From Nonomuraea jiangxiensis (GTDB taxonomy: Bacteria; Actinomycetota; Actinomycetes; Streptosporangiales; Streptosporangiaceae): a DNA stretch of 64,000 nucleotides. The notes beneath the pieces are model-generated. The model was given only the letters and a program-made list of their open reading frames with translations. It was not told the DNA's origin and made no database searches. A program made the translations under genes and the position numbers. Numbering within the stretch: position 1 is the first letter of the stretch; each line of letters begins with the position of its first letter. Below are positions 38,085-46,522 of this stretch, piece after piece. The stretch is from positions 1-64,000 of the forward strand of contig NZ_FNDJ01000041.1 in assembly GCF_900099965.1 (NCBI RefSeq), written 5' to 3'.

Positions 38085-38932
38085 CGGGCCGCCGCCTCAA
38101 GCACGTTCTCCGTGCCCAGCGCCCTGGCGTAGATGAAGATGCCGACCAGCAGCACCGCCATGAGCGTGAAGGAGAGCGCGGAGGCGGTCGGGTAGTCGAG
38201 GTTCGTCAGGTATTCGGTCTGGATGATGTTGCCGATCATGGTGTTGGCCGTGCCGCCGAGGATCTGCGCGTTGATCGGGTCGGCCGTGGCCGGCACGAAC
38301 GTCATCAGCACCCCGGCGAACACCCCGGGCAGCGACAGCGGCAGCACCACCCGGCGGAAGGCCGCCGTCCGGGTCGCGTACAGGTCCTGTGCGGCCTCCA
38401 CCACCCGCGGGTCCACCCGCTCCAGCGCCACGTAGATCGGCAGGATCATGAACGGCAGGAAGTTGTACGTCAGCCCGCCCACCACGGCGAACGTCGTGGC
38501 CAGCACGTGGAAGTCCGCGGGCAGCAGCCCCCAGCCCTTCAGCGTGCCGAACAGGATCCCGTTGTCCGACAGCAGGAAGTTCCACGAGATCGTACGCAGC
38601 ACGAACGACACGAAGAACGGCAGCAGCAACAGGAACAGGTACACCGACTTGCGGTGGCCGCCCCGGAAGGCGATCCAGTACGCCACCGGATACCCGATGA
38701 TCAGCATCGCCACGGTGGCGAGCCCGCCGTAGAGCAGTGACCGCAGCAACTGGGGGCTGTACCTGCTGAGCGCGTCACCGTAGTTGGAGAAGCTGAACGT
38801 CATGGCGAAGCCGTCGATCGCGTTGCCGGTCTGCAGCGACACCGACGCCATCGCGACCATCGGCACGACCAGGAAGATCGCCAGCCACATCCAGCTCGGC
38901 AGAGCCAGCAGGTAGGGGGTGAGCCGCCTCAT
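38081..38932 (-). CDS. potB: Spermidine/putrescine ABC transporter permease (PotB-like)
   Basis: A 283-residue permease with about six membrane helices and the EAA loop VVEAAQDLYATRTAAFRRVVLPLSLPGVFAG (about 190-220). The segment FFVSFVLRTISWNFLLSDNGILF is characteristic of PotB. ATG 38932 follows the binding-protein stop by two bases; GTG 38935 is also possible. It is coupled to PotC by an ATGA overlap. Confidence 0.92.
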   Translation of the reverse strand: MRRLTPYLLALPSWMWLAIFLVVPMVAMASVSLQTGNAIDGFAMTFSFSNYGDALSRYSPQLLRSLLYGGLATVAMLIIGYPVAYWIAFRGGHRKSVYLFLLLLPFFVSFVLRTISWNFLLSDNGILFGTLKGWGLLPADFHVLATTFAVVGGLTYNFLPFMILPIYVALERVDPRVVEAAQDLYATRTAAFRRVVLPLSLPGVFAGVLMTFVPATADPINAQILGGTANTMIGNIIQTEYLTNLDYPTASALSFTLMAVLLVGIFIYARALGTENVLEAAAR

Positions 38933-38934
38933 CA

Positions 38935-40158
38935 CTACGCCTGCGTGATCGACTGGAAGATCGGGTTGTACACCTGCTCCTGCTGGGTGGTGAGCTTGAC
39001 GTAGTTGCGCAGCTTGGCGTAGTCGGCCTCGGACGGGAACATCAGCGGGCTCTCGACCATCTCCTCCAGCGACTTCTTCTTCTCGCCGGTGGCCGTCTTG
39101 GCCTTCTCCCGCAGCAGGTCCTGTACGGCCGGGATCGGCGTGACGTACTGGATGAACTCGTCCAGCTCGGCGGCTACGGTCGGCTGGTAGAGGTAGTCCA
39201 TGAGCATGAGCGCGTCCACCGGGTTCGCGGCGCCCTTGGGGATGAGCATGTTGTCGGTCCAGATCGTGCCGCCCTCCTCGGGCACCACGAACTTGACCGG
39301 CTCGCCGGCGAGCTGCCGCTGGAAGACGTCGCCCGACCAGGCCATGCACAGCCAGACGTCGCCCTTGGACACAGCGTCGATATAGCTTTGATCGTAATAT
39401 TTCCGGACAATTCCGGCGTCGCGCTGCGCCTTGAGCTTCTCCCCGGCCTTCTGCCAGTCGGCCTCGGCCGACTTCTCCGGATCGATGCCGAGCGCGAACA
39501 TCCCGAAGTTGCCGATCTCCTGGGCGTCGGCCATCATGCCGACCCGCCCCTTGTACTTGGGGTCGAACAGCGACTGGATGCTGGTGATGTCTTCCTTGAC
39601 GTAGTTGGTGTTGTACGCGATCCCGGTCACACCGGACGTGTACGGCACCGTGTACTTGTTCCCGGGGTCGTAGGCCCGCTCCTTGTACTTCTGGCCCGCG
39701 TTGGCCTGGAAGTTCGGCAGCTTCGAGTGGTCGAGCGGCACGATGTAGCCCAGGTCGATCATGTGCTGCAGCTGGACGCCGTTGGTCATGACCACGATGT
39801 CGTAGCCCAGCGACTGCCCGGCGCGCAGCACGGGATCGGCCTTGCCGAAGAACTCCGCGTTCTCCTGGATGACCTCTTTGTACTCGTACGAGATGCCCGT
39901 GTCCTGCTTGAACTTCTCCAGCGGCCCCTTGTCCTCGGGCATGTACTCGGGCCAGTTGGCGAAGACGACCTTGCCGTGCTTGGTCTGCTTGGACCAGAAG
40001 TCCTCGACGGCGTCGGCCTTGGGCGGCGCTGCCTTCTGGCCCTGCACGCCACAGGCGGCAAGGGCGAGACCGGCGGCGGACATGCCCGCCAGCCTGAGAG
40101 CGTCACGGCGGGTACGGGGCTGGGTCATTCCTCGTAGGAGAGGCAGGCGGGGGTCCAT
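38935..40158 (-). CDS. potD: Polyamine ABC transporter substrate-binding lipoprotein (PotD-like)
   Basis: A binding protein of about 407 residues. The N-terminus has a twin-arginine motif, RTRRDALRLAG, followed by a hydrophobic stretch and lipobox LALAACG, so it is probably a Tat-exported lipoprotein. The mature domain opens VVFANWPEYMPEDKG, contains VVMTNGVQLQHMIDLGYIVPLD and YTSGVTGIAYNT, and is of the PotD/PotF fold. ATG 40158, nine bases after the ATPase stop, and ATG 40128 are both possible starts; TTG 40167 is less likely. It captures putrescine or spermidine outside the membrane for the PotB/PotC pair. Confidence 0.9.
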   Translation of the reverse strand: MDPRLPLLRGMTQPRTRRDALRLAGMSAAGLALAACGVQGQKAAPPKADAVEDFWSKQTKHGKVVFANWPEYMPEDKGPLEKFKQDTGISYEYKEVIQENAEFFGKADPVLRAGQSLGYDIVVMTNGVQLQHMIDLGYIVPLDHSKLPNFQANAGQKYKERAYDPGNKYTVPYTSGVTGIAYNTNYVKEDITSIQSLFDPKYKGRVGMMADAQEIGNFGMFALGIDPEKSAEADWQKAGEKLKAQRDAGIVRKYYDQSYIDAVSKGDVWLCMAWSGDVFQRQLAGEPVKFVVPEEGGTIWTDNMLIPKGAANPVDALMLMDYLYQPTVAAELDEFIQYVTPIPAVQDLLREKAKTATGEKKKSLEEMVESPLMFPSEADYAKLRNYVKLTTQQEQVYNPIFQSITQA

Positions 40159-40167
40159 GGGGTGCAA

Positions 40168-41247
40168 TCAACTTCCAATCACGTACGAGTGCTGGGCCTG
40201 CCAGGACAGCCACACGGAGTCGCCCCGCTCCGCCGTTGCCGCGGCGTCATGCACGTTTTGCTGAAAAACCGTAATTTCCACCCCGTCAGTGAGACTCACG
40301 GTGTAGCTGTTGTAGGTGCCCAGGTAGACCACCTCGGTGACGGAGCCGCGCACGGCGCTCAGGCCCGCCCCCGGCTCGTCCGTGCAGATGGTGATCTTCT
40401 CGGGCCGTACGGTCACCGACACGTCGCCGTCGTGCCCGGGCACCAGCACCCGGCCGCCGCCGACCTTGAGCACCCCGCTCGCGGCGCTGCCCGCGAGCAG
40501 GTTGGAGGTGCCGATGAAACCGGCCACGAACGCCGTCGCCGGCCGCTCGTAGATCTCGCGCGGCCCGGCGAGCTGCTCGACCAGGCCGTCGTTCATGACC
40601 GCGATCCGGTCGCTCATGGTGAGCGCCTCGTTCTGGTCGTGCGTCACGTACACGAACGTGATGCCGACCTCGCGCTGGATGCGCTTGAGCTCGATCTGCA
40701 TGGCCTGGCGCAGCTTGAGGTCGAGCGCGCCCAGCGGCTCGTCCAGCAGCAGCGCGCGCGGCCGGTTGACCAGGGCCCTGGCCAGCGCCACCCGCTGCTG
40801 CTGGCCGCCGGACATCTCACGCGGCCGGCGCTTCTCCCTGCCGGTGAGATCGACGATCTCCAGCATCTCGCCGACCCGCCGCCTGATCTCCTCCTGCGGC
40901 GTCTTGCGCTGCTTCAGCCCGAACGCCACGTTGTCCCAGACGCTCATGTGCGGGAAGAGCGCGTAGGACTGGAAGACCATGTTGACGTCGCGCCTGTTCG
41001 GCGGGACGTTCGTGACGTCTTGGCCGAGCAGCTTCACCAGGCCCTTCGAGGGGGCCTCGAAGCCGGCGATCATTCGCATGGTGGTGGTCTTGCCGCAACC
41101 GGACGGACCGAGGAGGGAGAAGAACTCCCCCTCGGCGATGTCCAGCGTCACGCCCTTGACCGCCCGGACGACCTCTCCATGCGCGAGATACTCCTTGACG
41201 ACGTCGACCAGCTCGATCGCCGATGTGCCGCTCATCGGGCTATTCAC
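40168..41247 (-). CDS. potA: Polyamine ABC transporter ATPase (PotA-like)
   Basis: A 359-residue importer ATPase with Walker A GPSGCGKTT, Q-loop FQSYALFPHM, signature MSGGQQQRVALARAL, Walker B LLLDEPLGALD, the H-loop THDQ and a C-terminal TOBE regulatory domain (about 275-359). This is the CUT1/PotA arrangement. The GTG at 41247 overlaps the aldehyde dehydrogenase stop; ATG 41235 is the alternative. The gene is second in the operon, between the dehydrogenase and the binding protein. Confidence 0.93.
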   Translation of the reverse strand: MNSPMSGTSAIELVDVVKEYLAHGEVVRAVKGVTLDIAEGEFFSLLGPSGCGKTTTMRMIAGFEAPSKGLVKLLGQDVTNVPPNRRDVNMVFQSYALFPHMSVWDNVAFGLKQRKTPQEEIRRRVGEMLEIVDLTGREKRRPREMSGGQQQRVALARALVNRPRALLLDEPLGALDLKLRQAMQIELKRIQREVGITFVYVTHDQNEALTMSDRIAVMNDGLVEQLAGPREIYERPATAFVAGFIGTSNLLAGSAASGVLKVGGGRVLVPGHDGDVSVTVRPEKITICTDEPGAGLSAVRGSVTEVVYLGTYNSYTVSLTDGVEITVFQQNVHDAAATAERGDSVWLSWQAQHSYVIGS

Positions 41248-42673
41248 CGATGTAGTGCATGACGTGCTTGACCCTGGTGTAGTCGTGCAGGCCGAAGACG
41301 GACAGGTCCTTGCCGTAGCCGGAGTGCTTGAAGCCGCCGTGCGGCATCTCCGACACGAACGGGATGTGGGTGTTGACCCAGACCACGCCGAAGTCCAGCC
41401 GGTTCGACATGCGCATCGCGCGGCCGTGGTCGGAGGTCCAGACCGAGCCGCTCAGGCCGTATTTGACGTCGTTGGCCTTGGCCAGGGCGTCGGCCTCGTC
41501 GGTGAACGTCTGGACGGTGATCACCGGGCCGAAGACCTCGTTCTGCACCATCTCGTCGTCCTGCCGGAGCCCGTCCACGATCGTCGGGGCGAAGAAGTAA
41601 CCCTTGTCGCCGATCCGCTGGCCGCCGGTGAGGACCTTGGCGTGCGCGGGGGCCCGCTCGATGAAGCCCTCCACCCGGGCGAGCTGGTTGGCGTTGTTGA
41701 GCGGGCCGTAGAGCGCGTCCTCGTTGGACAGGTCGCCGGTCACGGTGCCGGCGGCGGCCTCCGTCAGCGCGGCCACGAACTCGTCGTGCACGCTCTCCTG
41801 CACCAGCACCCGGCAGGCGGCGGTGCAGTCCTGGCCGGCGTTGTAGAGACCGGCCACGGCGATGTCCCCGGCGGCCTTGGCCAGGTCCTTGACGTCCTCG
41901 AAGACCACGACCGGAGCCTTGCCGCCGAGCTCCAGGTGCACCCGCTTGAGGTCGTCGGCGGCGGTCTTGGCGACCGACATGCCGGCGCCGACCGAGCCGG
42001 TGATCGCGACCATGGCGGCGGTGGGGTGGCCCACCACCAGGGCGCCGGTCTCACGATCGCCGGTCACGACGTTGAAGACGCCCGCCGGCAGCACCGAGCC
42101 GAGGATCTCGGCGAGCTTGAGCGTGGAGACCGGGGTCGTGTCGGACGGCTTCAGCACGATCGTGTTGCCGGCCGCCAGCGCGGGGGCGATCTTCCACACC
42201 GCCATCATCATCGGGTAGTTCCACGGGGTGACCTGGCCCACCACGCCGATCGGCTCGTGCCTGATGACGCTGGTGTGCTCGGCCAGGAACTCCCCGGCGG
42301 TCGGCCCCTCCAGCGTGCGCGCGGCGCCGGCGAAGAAGCGGAAGTGGTCGGCGGCGACGGGGGTCTCGTCCTCGGCCATGCGGGCGCGCGGCTTGCCGGT
42401 GTTCAGGCACTCGGCCTCGTTGATCTCGTCGGCCCGCGCGTCGATCGCGTCGGCGACCTTGAGCAGCAGGTTCGCCCGCTCAGCCGGGGTGGTCCTGCCC
42501 CACGACTCGAACGCGGCGGCCGCGGCGGCGAAGGCGGCGTCGACGTCCTCGGGCCCGGACAGGGGGGCCTGCACGTAGGCCTCGCCCGTGCACGGATCGA
42601 TGATGTCGGTGAATCGGCCGCTCTTGGCGTCCACGAACTCGCCGTTAATAAAGTTCTGCAGACGGGTGGTCAA
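41240..42673 (-). CDS. Gamma-aminobutyraldehyde dehydrogenase-like ALDH
   Basis: A 477-residue NAD(P)-dependent aldehyde dehydrogenase. Motifs are the cofactor/oxyanion segment TPWNYPMMMAVWK, the catalytic Glu in LELGGKAPVVVF and the catalytic Cys in NAGQDCTAACRV. Closest in character to PatD/PuuC enzymes that turn 4-aminobutyraldehyde or its gamma-glutamyl form into the acid. TTG 42673 is chosen because AGGAGG stands 5 bases upstream and the length then matches the family; the longer open frame up to 42811 crosses the promoter. It leads the polyamine operon and is divergent from the Lrp regulator gene. Confidence 0.9.
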   Translation of the reverse strand: MTTRLQNFINGEFVDAKSGRFTDIIDPCTGEAYVQAPLSGPEDVDAAFAAAAAAFESWGRTTPAERANLLLKVADAIDARADEINEAECLNTGKPRARMAEDETPVAADHFRFFAGAARTLEGPTAGEFLAEHTSVIRHEPIGVVGQVTPWNYPMMMAVWKIAPALAAGNTIVLKPSDTTPVSTLKLAEILGSVLPAGVFNVVTGDRETGALVVGHPTAAMVAITGSVGAGMSVAKTAADDLKRVHLELGGKAPVVVFEDVKDLAKAAGDIAVAGLYNAGQDCTAACRVLVQESVHDEFVAALTEAAAGTVTGDLSNEDALYGPLNNANQLARVEGFIERAPAHAKVLTGGQRIGDKGYFFAPTIVDGLRQDDEMVQNEVFGPVITVQTFTDEADALAKANDVKYGLSGSVWTSDHGRAMRMSNRLDFGVVWVNTHIPFVSEMPHGGFKHSGYGKDLSVFGLHDYTRVKHVMHYIGE

Positions 42674-42874
42674 GGTGACCTCCTCGTGAGGTGGCTGAGA
42701 TGCCGCGACTCTTACAGAGCGTACGCATCCGGACAAGGGATTTCGTGGCGAAGATACCAAATTGCTACGAATTCGCTTGACAGACGGGCGAGAACTGACA
42801 ACATGTCGCACCAGGAAGGCAACCCCAGCGGGAACGCCCCCCGTGCTGCCTGACCGCTAGGAGGATCCCCCTCG
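42674..42874. promoter_or_regulatory. Divergent control region of the polyamine operon and lrp-like gene
   Basis: This 200-bp gap is AT-rich in its middle. A TTGACA hexamer lies at 42777-42782 on the plus strand. Around it are TTCG-TGG-CGAA and CGAATTCG inverted repeats (roughly 42744-42775), the sort of AT-rich partial palindromes bound by Lrp/AsnC proteins. The ribosome-binding site AGGAGG for the regulator is at about 42859-42864. I infer that the regulator binds here to control both directions. Confidence 0.4.
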
Positions 42875-43366
42875 ATGACGACGCCGCCGCGCGTACGCCG
42901 CACCAACTCCAATGCCGGGCCGGTGGTGCTCGACGACCTGTCCAAGCAGATCATCGAGCAGCTCCAGAACGACGGGCGCATGCCGTACGCGGCGATCGGC
43001 AAGGCGGTCGGGCTGTCCGAGGCCGCCGTACGCCAGCGCGTGCAGCGGTTGCAGGACGCGGGCGTCATGCAGATCGTCGCGGTCACTGATCCTCTCACGC
43101 TCGGTTTCCCCCGGCAGGCCATGATCGGCGTCAACTGCGAGGGCGACCTGGAGTCGGTCGCCAACGAACTGGCGGCCCTCGACGAAATCGACTACGTGGT
43201 GCTCACCGCGGGCTCCTTCGACGTGATCGTCGAGGTGGTCTGTGAGGGCGACGGGCACCTCCTGGAAATTCTTAGTAAAATCCGCGCGATTCCCGCCGTC
43301 CGGGCCACGGAATCGTTCGTTTACCTGAAGCTGCGCAAGCAGACCTACTCCTGGGGCACCCGCTAG
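42875..43366 (+). CDS. Lrp/AsnC family transcriptional regulator
   Basis: A 163-residue regulator. A basic N-terminal tail of about 18 residues precedes the AsnC helix-turn-helix (about 20-65: LDDLSKQIIEQLQNDGRMPYAAIGKAVGLSEAAVRQRV), then a RAM/ligand-binding domain (about 80-155) with DYVVLTAGSFDVIVEV. Lrp-type proteins are octameric regulators that sense small amino acids or amines. Divergent placement against the polyamine operon makes that operon its likely target, with GABA, a polyamine or its product as possible effector. The end overlaps the convergent cyclase gene by 4 bp. Confidence 0.92.
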   Translation: MTTPPRVRRTNSNAGPVVLDDLSKQIIEQLQNDGRMPYAAIGKAVGLSEAAVRQRVQRLQDAGVMQIVAVTDPLTLGFPRQAMIGVNCEGDLESVANELAALDEIDYVVLTAGSFDVIVEVVCEGDGHLLEILSKIRAIPAVRATESFVYLKLRKQTYSWGTR

Positions 43367-44007
43367 CCGACCCTGGCCACCGCGCGCACGGGCGCGCCGT
43401 CGGCCCCGGGCAACCGCAGCGGCAGCAGGAACACCTCGATCGGCCGGCCGCGCGCCTGCGCGTCGAGGAGGCGGTCGAGGCCGGTCAGGTTCTCCGCGAT
43501 GACGGCGTGCGCGCCGCACAGCACCCGGTGGGCCGGGAAGTCCGCGGCGGGCGTGGGGTCCACGCTGAGCGCGTCGATGCCGACCGTACGGATCCCGCGC
43601 CCGGCCAGCAGCTCGGCGGCCTCCTCCGTCAGGAAGGGGTGCCCCTGGTAGGTCTCGCTCCCCCAGTGCGCCGACCACCCGGTGGCGACGAGCACGATGG
43701 CGGGCGCCGCCACGGCCGCGAAGCGCTCGGCCCCGATCGGGGAGCGAGGCGCCAGGCCCCGGGCGTCCACCACGACGGCCGGGCCGCAGAAACGATCAAG
43801 CGGCAGGTCGTCGAGCGCCGGCAGCGAGTCGTCGATGTGGAAGGGCGCGTCCACGTGGGTGCCCGACTGGGAGCCGAGGTGCAGGCCCAGCACGTTGACG
43901 CCGTCGCGGGCCACGGTGAGCGCCGGGCCGACCGAGACCTCCGGGTCGCCCGGATAGACGGGCATCCCGGTCTCGATCGGCACCGACAGGTCGACCAGTT
44001 CCCTCAT
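43363..44007 (-). CDS. Cyclase family protein (kynurenine-formamidase-like metal hydrolase)
   Basis: A 214-residue cytoplasmic hydrolase of the cyclase/KynB family. The metal-binding signature HxGTHxDxPxH is present in variant form as SQSGTHVDAPFH (about 46-57), with a further TGWSAHWG and GIDALSVDPTPAADFPAHRVL, all typical. Members hydrolyse N-formylkynurenine, isatin or other cyclic or acylated amines. Its start overlaps the NCS1 permease stop (ATGA), making a three-gene operon of ureohydrolase, permease and cyclase. The real substrate is probably linked to the permease cargo. Confidence 0.85.
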   Translation of the reverse strand: MRELVDLSVPIETGMPVYPGDPEVSVGPALTVARDGVNVLGLHLGSQSGTHVDAPFHIDDSLPALDDLPLDRFCGPAVVVDARGLAPRSPIGAERFAAVAAPAIVLVATGWSAHWGSETYQGHPFLTEEAAELLAGRGIRTVGIDALSVDPTPAADFPAHRVLCGAHAVIAENLTGLDRLLDAQARGRPIEVFLLPLRLPGADGAPVRAVARVG

Positions 44008-45530
44008 GTCACGGCGTCCGTGGCAGCGCTCGTGGTCGGGTCCATGATGGGCAGGACCGGGGTGTCGGCCGCCCGGGTCAGCCGCGGCCCGGCGGGGCCG
44101 TAGACCTCGCGCGGCTCAGGGAAGGCCGCCAGCAGCGCCAGATACAGCAGCGCGGCCACGGCCAGCCCGAGCGGCAGCGAGACGTCCACCCCGCCGGCCA
44201 GCCCGCCGAGCGGCCCGACGAACTGGCCCGGCAGGTTCACGAACAGCAGCGCCAGCCCGGCCGACAGCAGCCAGGCGCTCAGCCCGCGCCAGTTCCAGCC
44301 GTGCGTGAACCAGTAGCGGCCGCCGCGCTGGCGGCGGTTGAAGACCTGGAGCGCCTCGGGGTCGTACCAGCCCCGGCGGGTCACGTAGCCGATCATCATG
44401 ATCACCATCCATGGGGCGGTGCACGTGATGATCAGTGTGGCGAACGTGGAGATGCTCTGCGTGAGGTTCGCCGCGAAACGCCCGGCGAAGATGAACACGA
44501 TCGACAGCGTGCCGATGAACACCGTGGCCTGCACCCTGGAGAACCGGGGGAAGACGCTGGAGAAGTCGAGGCCCGTGCCGTAGAGGGAGGTCGTGCCGGT
44601 GGACATACCGCCGATCAGCGCGATCAGGCAGACGGGCACGAAATACCAGCCGGGCGAGACCGCCAGCAGGCCGCCTACATAGTTGGGCGCGGCCGGGTCC
44701 ACGTAGTCCGCGGCCTTGGCGGCGATGATCGAGGCCGTCGCCAGGCCGAAGAAGAACGGCAGGATGGTCGCGATCTGCGACAGGAACGCGGCGGCCATCA
44801 CACGGGAGCGCGGGGTGTTCGCCGGGATGTAGCGGGACCAGTCGCCCAGGAAGGCGCCGAAGGAGACCGGGTTCGACAACACGATCAGCGCCGCGCCGAT
44901 GAACGACGGCCAGAACAGCGGGTCACCCGGGGCGAGCGTGCCCGGATAGGACGGGTCGAAGTCGCCGGCGAAGGCGAACACACCCAGCACGAACAGCAGC
45001 GACGCCGCCGCCACCGCGATCTTGTTGACGAACAGCATGAAGCGGAAGCCGTACACGCAGACCACGAGCACCAGGACGGCGAAGATCCCGTACGCGACGC
45101 CGTAGGAGAGCTCGGTGTCCGGCAGCCCCACCAGCCGGTGCGCGCCGCCCACCAGCGCGTCTCCCGACGACCACACCGAGATCGAGAAGAACGCGACGGC
45201 CGTCAGCAGCGACAGGAACGAGCCGACGATCCGACCGTGCACGCCCAGGTGGGCGGAGGAGGAGACGGCGTTGTTGGTGCCGTTGAGCGGCCCGAACAGC
45301 GCCAGCGGCGCCAGGATCAGCGCCCCGACCACCAGCCCGAGCACGGTGGCGGCCAGGCCCTGCCAGAACGACAACCCGAACAGGATGGGGAAGGCCCCGA
45401 GCACGCAGGTGGCGAAGGTGTTGGCGCCGCCGAAGGCGACCCGGAACAGGTCCAGCGGGCGCGCGGTGCGGTCGGCGTCGGGGATGCGCTCGACACCGTA
45501 CGTCTCGATCTCGGTGAGGCTGCCGCTCAT
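44004..45530 (-). CDS. NCS1 family nucleobase/hydantoin-type permease
   Basis: A 508-residue transporter with about 12 membrane helices. It opens with ETYGVERIPDADRTARPLDLFRVAFGGANTFATCVLGAFP, typical of the cytosine/purine/allantoin branch of NCS1, and has SSSAHLGVHGRIVGS and GYVTRRGWYDPEALQVFNRRQRGGRYWFTHGWN in the C-terminal part. It would import a nucleobase, allantoin or a related compound with sodium or protons. ATG 45530 has GGAGAAG 5 bases upstream and follows the ureohydrolase stop by two bases. The adjacent PucR regulator fits purine or ureide use. Confidence 0.88.
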   Translation of the reverse strand: MSGSLTEIETYGVERIPDADRTARPLDLFRVAFGGANTFATCVLGAFPILFGLSFWQGLAATVLGLVVGALILAPLALFGPLNGTNNAVSSSAHLGVHGRIVGSFLSLLTAVAFFSISVWSSGDALVGGAHRLVGLPDTELSYGVAYGIFAVLVLVVCVYGFRFMLFVNKIAVAAASLLFVLGVFAFAGDFDPSYPGTLAPGDPLFWPSFIGAALIVLSNPVSFGAFLGDWSRYIPANTPRSRVMAAAFLSQIATILPFFFGLATASIIAAKAADYVDPAAPNYVGGLLAVSPGWYFVPVCLIALIGGMSTGTTSLYGTGLDFSSVFPRFSRVQATVFIGTLSIVFIFAGRFAANLTQSISTFATLIITCTAPWMVIMMIGYVTRRGWYDPEALQVFNRRQRGGRYWFTHGWNWRGLSAWLLSAGLALLFVNLPGQFVGPLGGLAGGVDVSLPLGLAVAALLYLALLAAFPEPREVYGPAGPRLTRAADTPVLPIMDPTTSAATDAVT

Positions 45531-45532
45531 GA

Positions 45533-46462
45533 TCACTTCTCCCGCAACGCCAGCAGGCTGACGAGGTCGTAGGCCACGTGGGAGGCGGCGACGGAGGTGA
45601 TCTCCGCGTGGTCGTAGGCGGGGGCCACCTCCACCACGTCCGCACCCACCAGATCGCAGCCGGCCAGGCCGCGCAGGATCTCCAGCAGTTCCCGGCTGGT
45701 GAGCCCGCCCGCCTCCGGCGTGCCCGTGCCGGGGGCGTGGGCGGGGTCGAGCACGTCGATGTCGACGGAGACGTACACCGGCCGGTCCCCGACCCGCTGC
45801 CGCAGCACGTCGACCACCTCGTCCACGCCCCGCCGCAGCACGTCGGCCGCGGTCAGGATGCCGAACCCGAGCCGCCGGTCGTCCTCCAGGTCCCGCTTGC
45901 CGTAGAGCGGCCCCCGGATGCCGACATGGCTGAGCGCCTCGGTGTCGAGGATCCCCTCCTCGACGGCCCGCCGGAACGGGGTGCCGTGCGTGTACTCCGC
46001 GCCGAAGTAGGTGTCCCACGTGTCGAGGTGCGCGTCGAAGTGCACCAGAGCCACCGGCCCGTGTCTCCTGGCGACCGCCCGCAGCAGCGGCAGGGCGATC
46101 GTGTGGTCCCCGCCGATGGTGACCAGCCGCGCGTCCATCCCCCCGGCGGCGGTCTCGATCGCCTCGATCGCGGCCCCGATGTCGAACGGATTGGCCACGA
46201 TGTCCCCGGCGTCCACCACCTGAGCCCGCTCGAACGGGGAGACGTCCAGCCCCGGATGGTAGGGCCGCAGCAGCCGGGAGGCCTCCCTGACCGCCGCGGG
46301 CCCGAACCGGGCGCCGGGCCGGTAGGAGACACCGGTGTCGAAGGGCACGCCCACCACCGCCACCTCGGCCCGCTCGACCTGGTCGAGCCGCGGCAACCGA
46401 GCGAACGTGGCAGGCCCGGCGAACCGGGGGACCTGAGAGGAGTCGACGGGACCTAGATTCAT
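45533..46462 (-). CDS. Ureohydrolase (agmatinase/guanidino-acid amidinohydrolase)
   Basis: A 309-residue manganese ureohydrolase. All metal ligands are present: His in GGDHTIALP, Asp/His/Asp in VHFDAHLDTWD, and Asp/Asp in SVDIDVLDPAHAPGTGTPE. It would release urea from agmatine or another guanidino compound; agmatine would give putrescine for the nearby polyamine genes, but location with an NCS1 permease and PucR leaves guanidinobutyrate or a purine-derived compound possible. I prefer ATG 46462 since the family consensus begins there; the frame remains open to 46498. It is divergent from pucR. Confidence 0.87.
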   Translation of the reverse strand: MNLGPVDSSQVPRFAGPATFARLPRLDQVERAEVAVVGVPFDTGVSYRPGARFGPAAVREASRLLRPYHPGLDVSPFERAQVVDAGDIVANPFDIGAAIEAIETAAGGMDARLVTIGGDHTIALPLLRAVARRHGPVALVHFDAHLDTWDTYFGAEYTHGTPFRRAVEEGILDTEALSHVGIRGPLYGKRDLEDDRRLGFGILTAADVLRRGVDEVVDVLRQRVGDRPVYVSVDIDVLDPAHAPGTGTPEAGGLTSRELLEILRGLAGCDLVGADVVEVAPAYDHAEITSVAASHVAYDLVSLLALREK

Positions 46463-46522
46463 GCGGCAAGTGTTCGCCAGCCACCCGACCAGGGACAATT
46501 GTCCGGTTCACGGAGTATTACG

